A stretch of DNA of 64,000 nucleotides from Thunnus maccoyii (lineage: Eukaryota > Chordata > Actinopteri > Scombriformes > Scombridae): positions 26,314,925 through 26,378,924 of the forward strand of contig NC_056546.1 in NCBI RefSeq assembly GCF_910596095.1, in the 5' to 3' direction. Both the position numbers and the translations under genes were made by a program. Numbering within the stretch: the first letter of the stretch is position 1; the number at the start of each line of letters is the position of its first letter. Of this stretch, positions 50,495-62,024 are shown piece by piece. The notes beneath the pieces were generated by a model, which saw nothing but the letters and a program-made list of their open reading frames with translations, did not search any database and was not told the origin of the DNA.

Positions 50495-52270
50495 TTATTG
50501 CCCCTAAGGGGAAATGTATCTTGCAGCCAGGTAAAACACAGAACACAGACTTAAGCATAAAACATAGTAAATACATAGACCACAAAATTACAAAACATGT
50601 AAGGACATGCAAATCATTTCATCTCATCTAATCTTGTCTTAAGTTGTTTTCCATTTACTAACTCATTCCATCTCATTTCAAGTCATCTTCTCTCTAAATT
50701 ACTTTAAATTTAATTTGGGTGCATTCAATTCAGAGTACCAGACTGACTGAACATTGATAAATGACTTTCAAAAACAAGCAAAGGTTTTTCTGTTAATTTC
50801 CCTAACCAAACTCTCCTTGGTTACTCAATATGCATCAATATGTGACACACACACTGTACACACATGCACAAAACTCAGCCCGGCTCACTACTGTGTGAAG
50901 AGTCCGACCTTTGTCAGCTTGATAACTTTATGGTCACTGACTTTCATGCGGCGGTGTAGTCCCCTTTCCGAGAAGGTGTGTTTGCTAGAATCGCTGGACT
51001 CTGATCTGGAGGTCCACCATTCATCTAACTGTTTTATTAGAGTACACACAAAACAAACACACAGGACCCAGCGGTGGCACCATGTCAGGACTGACATCTG
51101 CTCTCAGAGACACTTTATGGCAACAGTTTACGCTGTGCATGTGTGAAACTGTACAAGTAGCACTCTGCATCCATCTTTATACAGTATGCGTTCATGTGTG
51201 TTGGCAGCTCTCTGAACACGTGTCTCTAAGCTTTGCTGTATGTGCTTATGAGATCCTCGTTTTTAAACATAGAGATGAATGACTACTAATGATCCTCATG
51301 CTATCATAAAACTCTTTATTGTAGCCAAGACATTCATTTGCTTTAATAAACAAAATGAACAATAACACTGCTTACACAAAGATTATTTATTAATATAGAA
51401 GACAGAGTTTTATTGTATACCCATTCCAAAAAAACAATAAACTTGAATATGCAAATGAATTCTTATATTTTGCATAGAGGCTATACAAACACAAAGGCAC
51501 ATATCTCAATAAACAGACCTCAGCAGACTTCAACATACATACGGTACATGTATATAAATCAGCAATATGATGATGTTTGTGCCATTTGTGAAGTTGTAAA
51601 TAACATCAAGAACATTTTCAATCTAGTGTTTTGTCACTAAGAATTCCCTTCATCCGTTTTAATTATAAAAAGAGACTTGAAAGCTGGACATTGTTCAGAC
51701 AAACAAATAAAGAATACAAGGAGATTTAAATATTGTAGATTAATACGAATGTAGTGGAAATAGTATGACCTTGGAAATGTCCAAAATATATCACAAATGC
51801 GGGTAAGCTGGGAGCCAAAGTTGAAAATTACTGTTGTAAAATAGTTTAAAATAGTCAAAGGTGTGTATTTCTGTATGTACTGTATTGTTTGTATGTTTTA
51901 CAGTACCGAGTATCACAACAGTCAGTTCTTCCATCTATGTATATTTTCGAGCAGCCTCCCTGACACACCCAGCTACTGTGTTTCACTGATAACCTCCGAG
52001 CCGACCCAAAACATGACTCAATACGGCAATAAATGGAGTTTGTGCATGATGACTATCCTAAATTTGCCTTCTGAAAGCACACATCAATACACTTACTGTG
52101 TGCAGAACAGTTATGCAGCCTCAGCCTGTGACAGAGACATCACTGTCTCACTCTGATAACATGGAGCAGCTTAATGTTTAGCCCAAGATTCACACACAAA
52201 CACACACACACACACACACACATACACAGGGAAGCAGAGGGATTACAAAGGCACAGAGACCCATATGCTG
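50495..52270. other. intergenic upstream of the TMEM229B-like gene
   Basis: A retroelement-like 'actttattgcccctaaggggaaatg' phrase lies at 50490-50514. The rest is AT-rich DNA with one CA run (52198-52224). The frame at 50754-51146 has no recognisable domain. No promoter element can be assigned with confidence. Confidence 0.4.
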
Positions 52271-52277
52271 TCCAAGG

Positions 52278-52923
52278 ATGGAGGCGAGAAAGCTAAATGC
52301 GAGGAGAACACAAGGTAATAATGACCTAAGTGAGAATTATGACTGTTAATGGCACTTTTACATTATGTTTAATGACTGCTGAAAGCTGCACTTTGAGGCT
52401 TGATGTGGCATTCATTGACAATGCATCCTAATCTCAATTGAAGTCAATGAAGTTATGGAGTTGAATTCAATGCAACTATGGGACCTCTGTTAATTCTATT
52501 TTATTTTGAGGAGAAATAATTAATTGACAGAGACAGTCAAGTTGATTTGGCATTCGTAGATGACACTATTTTCTAGTGCAGAGAGAAAACCTGTTGAAGA
52601 TTTTCCAAGCCTTTAACTTGCTAAGCCGGGCTATTAGCCTGTTAATCCATATTAGAGCACGTACACTATGCTGTGTGGAGAATGGACGAAGGCAATGGTA
52701 CACACTGGAGGTATTACAATGTGGTAAAAGAAAATCTAGAGGAAAGATCTGCTCTTCCAAATCGAAATAATATTAGTTGTCCAAATGTAATGCAATTTCA
52801 AATAAAATTGACTTGATTTGACTTTTAATATATCACATGGAACACTAAATTCATTAGTATATCTATTAAAGACGGGAGAATTTTATGATTGACAGTGTCA
52901 AGTAATAAAATTCTCAGAAGAAA

Positions 52924-52986
<63 letters not shown>

Positions 52987-53951
52987 GAGTGAGATATGAA
53001 TTATGGCCAGCTGAGAGACACCCATTCTTTTTTTTCATGCATAACTTTTCAGTGACATGTATAATATACAATTTCTTTTAAATAGACAAAAATGTACTGA
53101 TTGTGCCACACTTGTAACTGAAACAGTTTTGTATTTCAATAATTGTCAGTAATTTTACTTTTACTTGAGCATGTTTTAACTTGACATCTATTAAAGAACA
53201 GATATTTGGCAACAACAGACATTTCTTCAGACATTTATCATTGTAACCGCTGCACTAAACTTACATTTGAAGTGAAGGTTAAGCAGCTTTAACATGAAAT
53301 GCCTATTGTCCAAATAGAATTAAGTCCCCTTATGTTCATGTTTTTATTCTAAACTACAAATAATCTTTGCGGAAATGATTTTAAGTGTACCATCATGTGT
53401 GTCTTTGAGAACATGTCACTTTCACCACATGCCAACACACACAGTAATTCGGCTTCTTTGTGACAGGGACAGATGTTGAAGGTGATGTCCCAGGAGAGCC
53501 ACATGGGAGCGTCTCCAGTCGTCCTCTTTCCTCTCTGGCTCGTCTCTATGTGTACGCGTTGCATGGCTGCCTCTGTGAGGTGGCCTTCACTGCTGTGTGG
53601 GACTGGTGCAGCACCCAAGACAGGAGGCTGGCGGGACACAGCAGCCTGTGGGCGCTGCCTATGTATGCCACTGCAATCTACCTCATGGAGAGCCTGAGGG
53701 CCTGGCTGCTGGCTCAGCATCACCCACTCCCTCTGCGTCTGACAGCCTACACTGTGTTCATCTACCTATGGGAGTTCAGCTGGGGGGCAGGGCTAACGCT
53801 ACTGGGGGCATGTCCCTGGGACTACTCAGGTTTTAGGTACAACCTGGGAGGGCTGGTGACTCTGGAGTATGCACTACCCTGGGCTGTGGCTGCCTTTATA
53901 GCAGAGCAGTATGTGATCAGGAACACTCTGAGGATAAGACTGCTAAACTGA
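52278..53951 (+). CDS. tmem229b: TMEM229B-like multipass membrane protein, two coding exons
   Basis: The second exon (53467-53951) encodes about 160 residues that align along their whole length with human TMEM229B as I recall it. Shared landmarks are 'LYVYALHG.LCEV' (start of helix 1), 'SLWAL.MY', 'YLWEFSWG', 'CPWDYS' (residues 128-133) and 'LITLEYA-PW'-type and 'IRNTLR.R' C-terminal motifs. Four hydrophobic helices are predicted at about 38-57, 70-93, 102-125 and 140-162. The family belongs to Pfam CmpB-like (ABC_trans_CmpB); its function is poorly known. The frame has a TAA just upstream (53445), so a leader exon is required. The best candidate is 52278-52314: ATG in a strong context (CCAAGGATGG), 12 codons, then AAG|GTAATA. 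The intron phase (1) matches the acceptor TGTGACAG|GG at 53466, giving 173 residues against 167 in human. The first exon is inferred, and its symbol could instead be a tmem229 paralogue. Confidence 0.8.
52925..52985. repeat. (TG)30 microsatellite in the TMEM229B-like intron
   Basis: An uninterrupted TG run of about 60 bp, inside the inferred intron 52315-53466. Confidence 0.95.
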
Positions 53952-54175
53952 ACTGATATCACTGTGATGTGGAATACTGTGCTTCCAACAACAGCCACAA
54001 AGCATTTTATGGACAATGTTTTAGGAATAATATCATTCTTTTGTGAGTTTTTGACATTTTGTTTTTAAAAAATGACCTGTGTGACCTGTCTCATATAAAA
54101 TTTGACAATTTGTAGTTGAATCTGTGAGTGTTTTTTCTCACGTACTGTAACTGATTGAATGACTGCTTTATGGTA

Positions 54176-54774
54176 ATAGTCTGACATTTTGGGAAATAAA
54201 GTAATTTGCTTTCTTTCTAAGAGTTCGATGGGAAAATCAATACTGCTCTCATATCTGTCTGTTAAATATGAAGCTACAGCCAGGAGACTGTTAGCTTAAT
54301 TTAGCACAAAGCTATAGAAGCAACAGGAAACAGTTAGAATGGATAAAAATCAAAGTATAAAAACAACAATTTGTGGTTTTATAAGTGGGGGTTGTGCGGG
54401 ACTATTTCTTGGCTGAGCGTAATGATTTCACGAGGTGTCTGCTAGTTTCCTGGCAAAGTCTCTGATTCTCTGCCTCCAGGAGGTCGCACCCTGAGAAATA
54501 GTTCCAGCATGTAGAGTCCTGTAAAATCACAAACTGTCATTTAACATTTCTGTTTGTCTGGTTAATAGTGCACTTTTGCTTTTGTGTATTTTTGAACTTT
54601 TGACAGCGCTAACTAGCTGTTTCCTCCCTCTTCAGTCTTTTTGCTAAACTAAGCTAAGCCCACCGCCTCTTCAAACCCCACACTCAACACACAGACATGA
54701 GAGTGGCATTGATTTACCCTTATAACTCTCAGCAAAAAAGCAAATTAACATATTTCCCTGAACTGACAGACTAT
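54176..54774. mobile_element. palindromic MITE-like DNA transposon (family E)
   Basis: The left end (ATAGTCTGACATTTTGGG...) and the reverse complement of the right end (ATAGTCTGTCAGTTCAGGG...) match over roughly 80 bp, including 'aatttgctt', 'gagtt' and 'aaatcaat.c..ct' blocks. Inner blocks (GCTTAGCTTAG-type, 'ggaaacag') are also inverted. The element therefore has long terminal inverted repeats and no coding frame. A fragment of the left arm occurs at 48622-48745. Confidence 0.75.
54195..54200 (+). terminator. AATAAA poly(A) signal for the TMEM229B-like gene, inside a MITE
   Basis: This is the first canonical AATAAA after the stop codon at 53951 (244 nt downstream). It lies 20 nt into the terminal inverted repeat of the element at 54176. 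Confidence 0.45.
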
Positions 54775-54779
54775 TCTTT

Positions 54780-55640
54780 TAAATATAAGATTGTTTTCAT
54801 TGGCTTGAACTGTTTTGTCACTGAATGCAGAACTGAACTATCAGAACCCGACTTCTGAAAGTGTAAAGAGAGTCATTTTAGGAATCAGAGCCATTTAAGA
54901 CCACTTTGAAATTAAACATTTAGGTATAAAAAATGTAAAAATATTAACAGGAAAAACATTGACTCCCTTGAGCTCTAGAATAAGTAGCCTAGTTACATTT
55001 TAGGTTTTAGTGAGTTTAAGCACGTATGCAAATATCCGACAATGATGAGTGATCCGTGTGTTTCTTGCAGTGGATTTGACCTACATTAAGCCTGCCCCTA
55101 TGCTTTGTCAACATGTACCCAATACTGGGACACAGTTTTATATTTCAGTGGAAAATCCCTCCTATTGCATCTCACAAATAGGCTCTGAAATCTTGCCCAG
55201 GCAGTTATGGGTTTGTCTGGAAAAGGCCCTGAGAATTATGGTGTTGAAATAAAAGAAAACCAAGCTGAACTTGGCATGCTACAAACAAATATCATTTGAC
55301 AACAAGTTGACTGCTCCCAAAACTTGTTGAAACTTGTGTTTCAAGTAGGATTATTATACAGCTACAGTACAGCTGTGATTGTGATGCAACTGACATTGAT
55401 GACATAAGGAAAGTGATAATTCTACACTAAGTTATCCATGAAACACCTGATTAAAGCTTTTATTCAACTTGTACACGTCCAGGGACAATCTATGTACTAA
55501 ATCACATGAGACTATATGAGTCGGTTGTGGATAAATGAGCCTGACTCATAAACACTTCAGGGGAAAAACAGGAGAGGTGAAAATCATAAGAATTAAAGGT
55601 CATTAACTTTCAAGAAGTGTGTCAAGATAAATGATCACAT
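54780..55640. other. intergenic between convergent genes
   Basis: This is AT-rich DNA between the 3' ends of the TMEM229B-like gene and haao. A 67-codon frame at 55049-55252 is not recognisable. Nothing else is seen. Confidence 0.5.
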
Positions 55641-55656
55641 CACACATTTTTTTATA

Positions 55657-55662
55657 TTTATT
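55657..55662 (-). terminator. poly(A) signal of haao
   Basis: An AATAAA on the minus strand about 325 nt beyond the haao stop codon. It is the first clear canonical signal in the transcript direction. Confidence 0.6.
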
Positions 55663-55986
55663 CAACAATAAAGATGCTAATATAATAATTATATATTGCA
55701 GTGACAAAATTAACTTAAGTAACTACTACAAAGTGCAGTTTGCCGTTTCAATAGGTTCTGGTGTTTATCAATAGGCTCAAAGTTCACTATCATTAACACA
55801 TCACAGAATCCTTTTACTGAAATGAGGGCATGATTTACAATACTTGCTGTATGGAATGATACGCAATCTACCAGATCCAGATAGTGAGTGTCCTGTTTAG
55901 AGTTTGATACTTTGATTTTGTATTTGTGCAGATAGGAGTCCTCCTCCCCACACATTCAGCATACTGTATGTATAGTATGTGAAAGT

Positions 55987-58900
55987 TCAGGGTCTTTTCC
56001 GCTCAGGGTTTTGAACCACAAACAGAGCAACAGTCCCCTCATCTCTCTGCCACTGGTACCTACAGGAGAAGAAGACATTTAAGATTTTTTAGGGTAAAAA
56101 TCAGATTCTTGAAATAAGTTTTTACTGCCAAATCACTTCCCTTAAAACTACACCCAAACAGGGATATTTTGGGGTGGAAATTGCTATACCCTTTGTGATT
56201 GGAAGCATTTATTGTTAATATTGACTTACTGGTTCTGTTCAGGAATGAGTAAACTGTCTCCTGCAGAAAGAGTGAACTCCTGCTCATTCATAGTTACTCT
56301 TGATGATCCCTCCTGACAGACAAAGAGAGAAAAGCAGAAGAAGAAAAATGATGTTTAAGAAGAGTTTGGTTAAGTGGAAACAAAGGGTCAGGCATGGATC
56401 CATATGTATGGACTGCAGCATCTAAAAGCACTGCTGGGGCAGTATGAGCTAGAGAACAGGCAGCACATTTAGAGGACATACCAGTTGCCAAATCCACACA
56501 TCACTTTGCCGTAATGACTTCTCTGTCAACCCAGGTCCAAACAGCATCGCCTGTGAGGATCATAAGAAGCAGCATTACCTATAGCACATCAAATCTGCTC
56601 CTGTCCTTAATGATAATTCTGCTTCATTTGGTAAATTTACAATTAAAACCACTTTAACTCATTTCCCAAAATGCTGTCAAATTTCCTCTTAAATGGATCA
56701 TAAGAGATCCATTTAAGAGGAAATTTGACAGCATTTTGGGTGCAAATTCAGGAGGCTTATCTCCACCTGGTTACCACAGTTACAGTCAAATCAAGCGCAC
56801 CTGCAGAGCAGCCGCCCCACACTAGACTGATATAACAGCCTGCATGAGTTGCTTATTTTACTTGTTTGTTGTGTTTGGCTGCATTTAACATCGGAGCTGA
56901 GAGTGTCAGAGCTCGGAGCAGGAAACACAGTCACTCTGTGTCATACTGCTGTCCACTTTCATCATCTCGCACCAGTTCATTTCGAAAGAGCAACAGTCAA
57001 TGGGGAAACTCCAACGCTCAGCTGACTAACCAATGGTGTAACTTCATCACTCACTCAGTCACTCACTCACAGACAACCGTGGTTATAGGACTGGTCCAGC
57101 CAAAAACCATATGAGACACAAATTATTATTCCTAGCAGAGTATTTTTTATATATCTTAAAACATGTCTGGAGGAGACCTTTAATGATTTCAGTTTAAAGT
57201 GTCAGCATGATGCAGTGCTCTGTATATTGGGTTCACAGTTTTCATATTTCATATTTCCAGGTAAACCTAAGGTCACGGAATGAAATTTGACAGAAGAATA
57301 TATATGTTTCAATTATTATTATAACAATTTAAAACTGTATTGCTGCCTCTGAAAACACATTTGATAACATGTTTCCTCATACCTCTGTCTCAAACTGAGC
57401 TCCAAACATATCGATGGGCCTGCCGCTGGCCAGGAATGGCTTCTGTTTGTTCAGCCAGTCCTTAAAGCAGAAGGGCGACATCACATTCAAGGTGTTCATC
57501 TGGAACGGAGGCTCCCTGAAGACTTCATCTGCTCAGCCAAAGACAATTATGAAACTATTTGAAACTTTACAGGGTCTTTGATTAAATAATACAAGAAATC
57601 TCATAATAACTCACTTGGGTCAGGTTTTCCTGTTCTGTACTGCTTTGATGCCATGAACCTGCAAGTAAGAAGTCATCCAACAACAAGAAACTGTGTTAAA
57701 ACAAATAAAGACTGATGGGGACTGTATGTAGCTGTGTATGAAGCGAGAATGTGTCTTACTCTTTGATTATTGGCACGAGTTGTGTCCCTAGATCCTGACA
57801 GTAGAACCATTTCTCAAACAGGATGCTGGTTGTACCGTCCACATAGTACCTGAAAGCACCAACACACTCCAATGTTAAAGCTGGCTTTGAGCCTGTTAAA
57901 GACCTGCAACTCTAACATGTATGTCTGTACTCACTCCCTGATTAAAAGCATGAATCCTGTGGTTTATCTGGGTAACATGTACTTCTGAGAATATGCAGTC
58001 TTTGTATTGCACAATTCATGTTTACATGAATCTCCAATTTTCTCTCTAAATCTGTTGTGATTTTCCTGTCACACTGTACATATTTCTAAAAGTTACATTT
58101 TGCATATTGTGCACACTTTTTGTTCACGTTGCATTGCATATAGTTGTTTTACAAGGCCCCTGTAGCCTAGGAGAGAGAGAAGAGAAGAGAAGAGAAGAGA
58201 AGAGAAGAGAAGAGAAGAGAAGAGAAGAGAAGAGAAGAGAAGAGAAGAGAGGGAGGTACAATAGTTAACCTGAGGCAGTCAGTCTCAGTCAGCAGCCGTC
58301 TCCTCTCCACCACCAGTCCCACAGTGTTGGCCTGTCTCTGGGGGGAGTGGGGGATCCGAGCTGGCAGCAGGAACATCTAAGAATGGGGAGAAAAAGTTAT
58401 GAAATGCAGACTGTCAGAAAGCAACAGTGTGAATGTAACAACGTTCATCATCCAATTTTTACTGACGAAATTGCACCAGAGCATCTTATTCTCATTTACA
58501 AAAATGAGAAAAATGCTTAACCCTTAAAGTGATGAGGGACAGGTGAATTATCTTTCAACATGTTGTACTGCCACACCGCATGTATGGAAATATATTTTAT
58601 GTTATATTTTGATGAATTATGCAGAACTACAATCATGTCAAAGAGGGTAAACCAGTATTGGAGTGTATTAAAGCATACAACAGCTCACCTCTCCCTCTTT
58701 GATGTGTACATCCTTGTGTTTGCCATTTTCAATCACCTTCAGACACATGTCCCCCTTCAACTGGTAGAACAGCTATTTGAAATAGAGAGAGGGATAGGAT
58801 AGTGTCAACTAGATCAGATAACAACACATCATTTTAATATCACACATGATTAAAACATATTCAGGGAAGTGCAGAAAATTTCTACAACTTTTTGTTACTC

Positions 58901-59635
58901 AATTGCCACTGTTGCATGTCAGCTGACCACCCTCTATACTTTGACACTAAACTTCAGAATAACTGACAGCAAAGCATGCCAGAAACAACGGGACCCAGGC
59001 AAAGCAAATAGCGGTAGCATTGCAACATTGTGCTGGAGTTTACCCTGGTCAGTGGGGGAAGAGTTTAGCTTTAACAGGCAGTCATTATGTGGTGAACTGG
59101 AAGTGGGGAGTTATGATATTGTAGGAAATGTAAAACTGTTAAATAAAGCACTGAAGGATAAAATAACAGCCTCAGTTATGCTCAAGTCATTCATATTTTT
59201 GTAGTTTAAGCCAAGTTTGCATGTCAGTGGTGGAAGTGAAACTTTATGCAGAATAAATCAGTGCTTCTCTTTTACCTCCTCCCCTTCTTCTATATGGTAA
59301 TCCTTCCTGGTATTAGGTCCGCCTACAAACATTATGTTCAACTGGGAAAAGTGCCTAAAAGAGAGAAAGACAATCACGTGCTCACTGCATGTCTTCATAT
59401 AGTCATGTATAATCCATTAGTTGTTCATTTCACTGTAAAAAATTGCGCCCTTGTTGTGATTTGCAGAGATTTTCAACCCGAAAACGCACTGCCATTGCCC
59501 ACATATTAACAATGTAGCTAATATGAAAGTAAAAGTGACTACTCACATGAGCTTGTTGCACACTGGTGGCAGGAAAGCATTCTGGTTTTCTGCAATCCAA
59601 TTTTCCACATTCACCAGAAGAGGACTGTTGCTCAT
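55987..59635 (-). CDS. haao: 3-hydroxyanthranilate 3,4-dioxygenase, 10 exons, complete
   Basis: The enzyme oxidises 3-hydroxyanthranilate to aminocarboxymuconate semialdehyde, the precursor of quinolinate and NAD, in the cytosolic kynurenine pathway. Coding exons, all flanked by GT-AG, are: 59547-59635, 59276-59354, 58689-58772, 58270-58376, 57760-57849, 57615-57658, 57383-57528, 56482-56550, 56230-56312, 55987-56059. They total 864 nt, or 287 residues plus TGA (human 286), with all phases consistent. The Fe(II) ligands His50, Glu56 and His94 and the substrate residues Arg46, Arg98 and Glu108 are present; they correspond to human H47, E53, H91, R43, R95 and E105. The protein is a duplicated cupin; the N-terminal half is catalytic and the C-terminal half (exons 7-10) is the degenerate cupin. 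The start ATG opens '[18 protein letters not shown]' and follows no in-frame competitor that fits the family. The gene is convergent with the TMEM229B-like gene. I see no damage. Confidence 0.97.
56641..57185 (-). mobile_element. dispersed repeat in haao intron 7 (related to family F at one end)
   Basis: Read on the minus strand, it begins TTAAAGGTCTCCTCCAGACATG and continues with ATACTCTGCTAGGAATAATAA. This resembles the left end of 50248 and 63017 (TTAAAGATCCCCTCC..ACAT, ATACTCTGCTTGG..AATAATG). The interior differs from those copies. At the far end it contains the perfect hairpin 56665-56740. Confidence 0.5.
56665..56740. repeat. perfect 35-bp inverted repeat with 6-nt loop
   Basis: Arm 56665-56699 (starting CCCAAAATGCTG) and arm 56706-56740 (ending CAGCATTTTGGG) are exact reverse complements over all 35 positions. 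They are separated by ATAAGA. Transcribed within haao intron 7, this would form a long, fully paired RNA hairpin. Confidence 0.97.
58171..58256. repeat. (AGAGA)n microsatellite in haao intron 4
   Basis: Roughly 85 bp of AGAGA/AGAAG units. On the haao sense strand it is a long TCTCT pyrimidine tract that starts about 13 nt after the exon 4 splice donor (GTTAAC, 58269-58264). Confidence 0.95.
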
Positions 59636-60009
59636 TATTAAAATCTCTTGAGGCTTTGTGCTGCAGTATAAGCCACTCTGACCAGTCAGCTTTGAGTAGT
59701 TTAAACAATCTGACTGTCGCTGAAAGTCCAAAATGCAGAAGTCAGTGTAAGCTAAGTGGGGAGGAGTTCTGTTTTGTGGACCGGTGAAAGGTTGCCTCCA
59801 CAGTTACAATCAGTAACAGAGTGTTGTCCTGAAGAGACTCCATTGCAAAAGTCATAAATCCAAGCTGGCAACAGACGTGTTCTCATTAGGATTTCTTGTG
59901 GAGAGCCTTCATAGAGGTCTGACAGAAGGATGTAGGTCTTGAGAGTCATCATGCTCAAAGCAACTCCAGTGAGACAACATACGCACACTGGATAAACAAA
60001 ATGCTGAGA

Positions 60010-60685
60010 ACAGTACTGTAATAGAGGGTTTTTTAAAGAAGGTCACTTATTTTAAACTTGTTTTATTTAACCTATTCAGCCTACTATAAATATTTTTATG
60101 TAAATTCTAATTTTTATGATATGTTTGGTTATAAAAACACAGTTGAGAAAAGAGCACATTGACCAATTGTAACAAATTGTCATATTTAGTCTAAAACATG
60201 TCCCTTAAATACATACATTAATAATAAGATAGCCTATAGTTATACTGTATGTTGTATATATTTGTTGTCATGTTTAGCGATATAATATAAATCTAATCTG
60301 TATTCACATGAGAAATGAAAACGAGAATACCACAATATTTGGGGTTATATTATAGCAGATGTAATTATTTAAAGTGCCCACTAGATGCAGCTGTTTAACC
60401 AAAGATCAGATGAAGCAACAAGTCTACCAATTGGGAGGAAGTGTAAATACCGGAACAAGTGACATCTCACCTCAGCTCACGATAGACAACTTGCAAACAG
60501 TGTTGGATGGAAAATATATTCACATGACTTCTATTTTTATTTATTACCATGTGACTGACAGCATGTGGCTGCTAACAAGAACAAACAGTGGAGTTAATAC
60601 CTGCCTTCCATTATTTATACATAGCAGTGGCTTTTATTTGGTGATACATTTATACATTTATTATGTGGGACATTATAACATTACA
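60010..60685. other. intergenic, nothing recognised
   Basis: This AT-rich interval upstream of the haao start codon shows no clear TATA or CpG-rich promoter. A frame at 60374-60751 has no recognisable domain. Confidence 0.45.
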
Positions 60686-60688
60686 TTG

Positions 60689-61100
60689 CTCCCAGACGAG
60701 CCCCCTTTTGTTACAAACCTGGCTCAGGACTTCCAACAAATGAGACACTAATAAAAGGTGAAAAACGGTATTTATTAAACTAAGTATAAGAACTCATAAT
60801 GAAATATGGGAATGTTAGGCGTCAGTGGTGTAAAGCATGTGTGGATGAGTGAAGTGTGGGTTGTAGTAAAGGAAAATAACACAAAAGCAAACTAATCTAA
60901 AGTGAAGGCCATGTGGAAGGCTCCCTGGCTGCTCAGCAAAAGAGGAACTTGCAAGGACAGCAGCCCTTTTATCTCCTTAAACCACTCCCTCTTCCGCTGC
61001 AGACAACTAATTCTGATGGACCTCTTAACACTGGCACTCCTGGAGGACAAACAAAAGGAGAGAACTAGAGTGGTAGATAGGAGAGAGATAGAGAGACGTC
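60689..61100 (-). mobile_element. LTR-retrotransposon LTR with primer-binding-site-like end
   Basis: On the minus strand, an LTR-like segment ends ...GGTTTGTAACA (60719-60709). A few bases later comes GGGGGCTCGTCTGGGA (about 60705-60690), which resembles the tRNA-Pro primer-binding site of retroviruses and related LTR elements. The LTR body has a GATAAAAGGG TATA-like motif (about 60968-60977) and AATAAA (about 60772-60778) in the right order for U3-R-U5. No gag or pol follows. The outer LTR end is not determined. This is probably an old, nearly solo LTR. Confidence 0.45.
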
Positions 61101-61189
61101 ACAGACATTTATTCATAATTAACAATTCCTGTTTAAATAATGAAAATCTCTGCCTGTTTTACTGTGACTGCTGTCAGTTCAGCTGACAA

Positions 61190-62000
61190 ATTCTGTTTCT
61201 TCAGTGAATTTATTCTAGGGGTGTACAGTTGGCTGATATTATCCTCTGACAAACGAGAAAATTAAATTATTGTATTTTCCCAATATATGAATTACAGATG
61301 ATCATTATATACTTTGGATACCGTGGAGCCAACACATAAGCTCCAGTTCTTCTGTGACAGAATTAACTCCACAAGTAGGCTATACTAAGGTCAGAAGCAT
61401 TAGACACTGAGAGAAAAAGGCAAGAATATCAGTAGGCTTTTTTGTGTTTACAAAATTGTATTGACAGTGGAAATACTAACTAGTCAATTCAAAATGCTAG
61501 CCTTTATCACCCTCTCCACATTTTAGTTGTTTTTTTGGGGTTTTTTTTTTAGGCCTATTGATGCATCTGTAATTGATTCATTTAGTTTTAATTTTACACC
61601 TTTATTTTATGTTTTCATCCATTAATCCTACTTTTCTGCGAGGTGTTCTCAATAAACACTACACAGTAGTTTATTTTGAGACATGCAGGTTTTTTATTTT
61701 ACACACTGAAATGCATTATGACATGCATTATTTTCCAGTCTTTTTTATACAAATATAACAGTTACAATAACTTAACCATAATATTTCATTTGTAAATGGA
61801 CAAATTGAACAGTTGAACATTGAACAACTGTGCAACACAAGCTACAAACATAGTTTACAACATTAACTTTCATACATTGAGTCCTTATTTCCTAAGTATC
61901 CGCTTATTAACATATTATACATTATTTTTTATGCTGCCTTATTTTCAAACTCTTCAATAAAGTGTATATATCTCGCATTTTCCCCTTGAAACCCACCTTA
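61190..62000. other. intergenic, nothing recognised
   Basis: This is AT-rich DNA with T-tracts near 61530 and no exon or repeat boundary that I can support. Confidence 0.5.
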
Positions 62001-62024
62001 TGAGACAGGTGCGGGTATGTTGCA

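Noticed and set aside
53473-53697. ATG-started frame inside the TMEM229B-like exon
   Set aside because: It is the wrong frame; the conserved protein lies in the other frame over the same bases.
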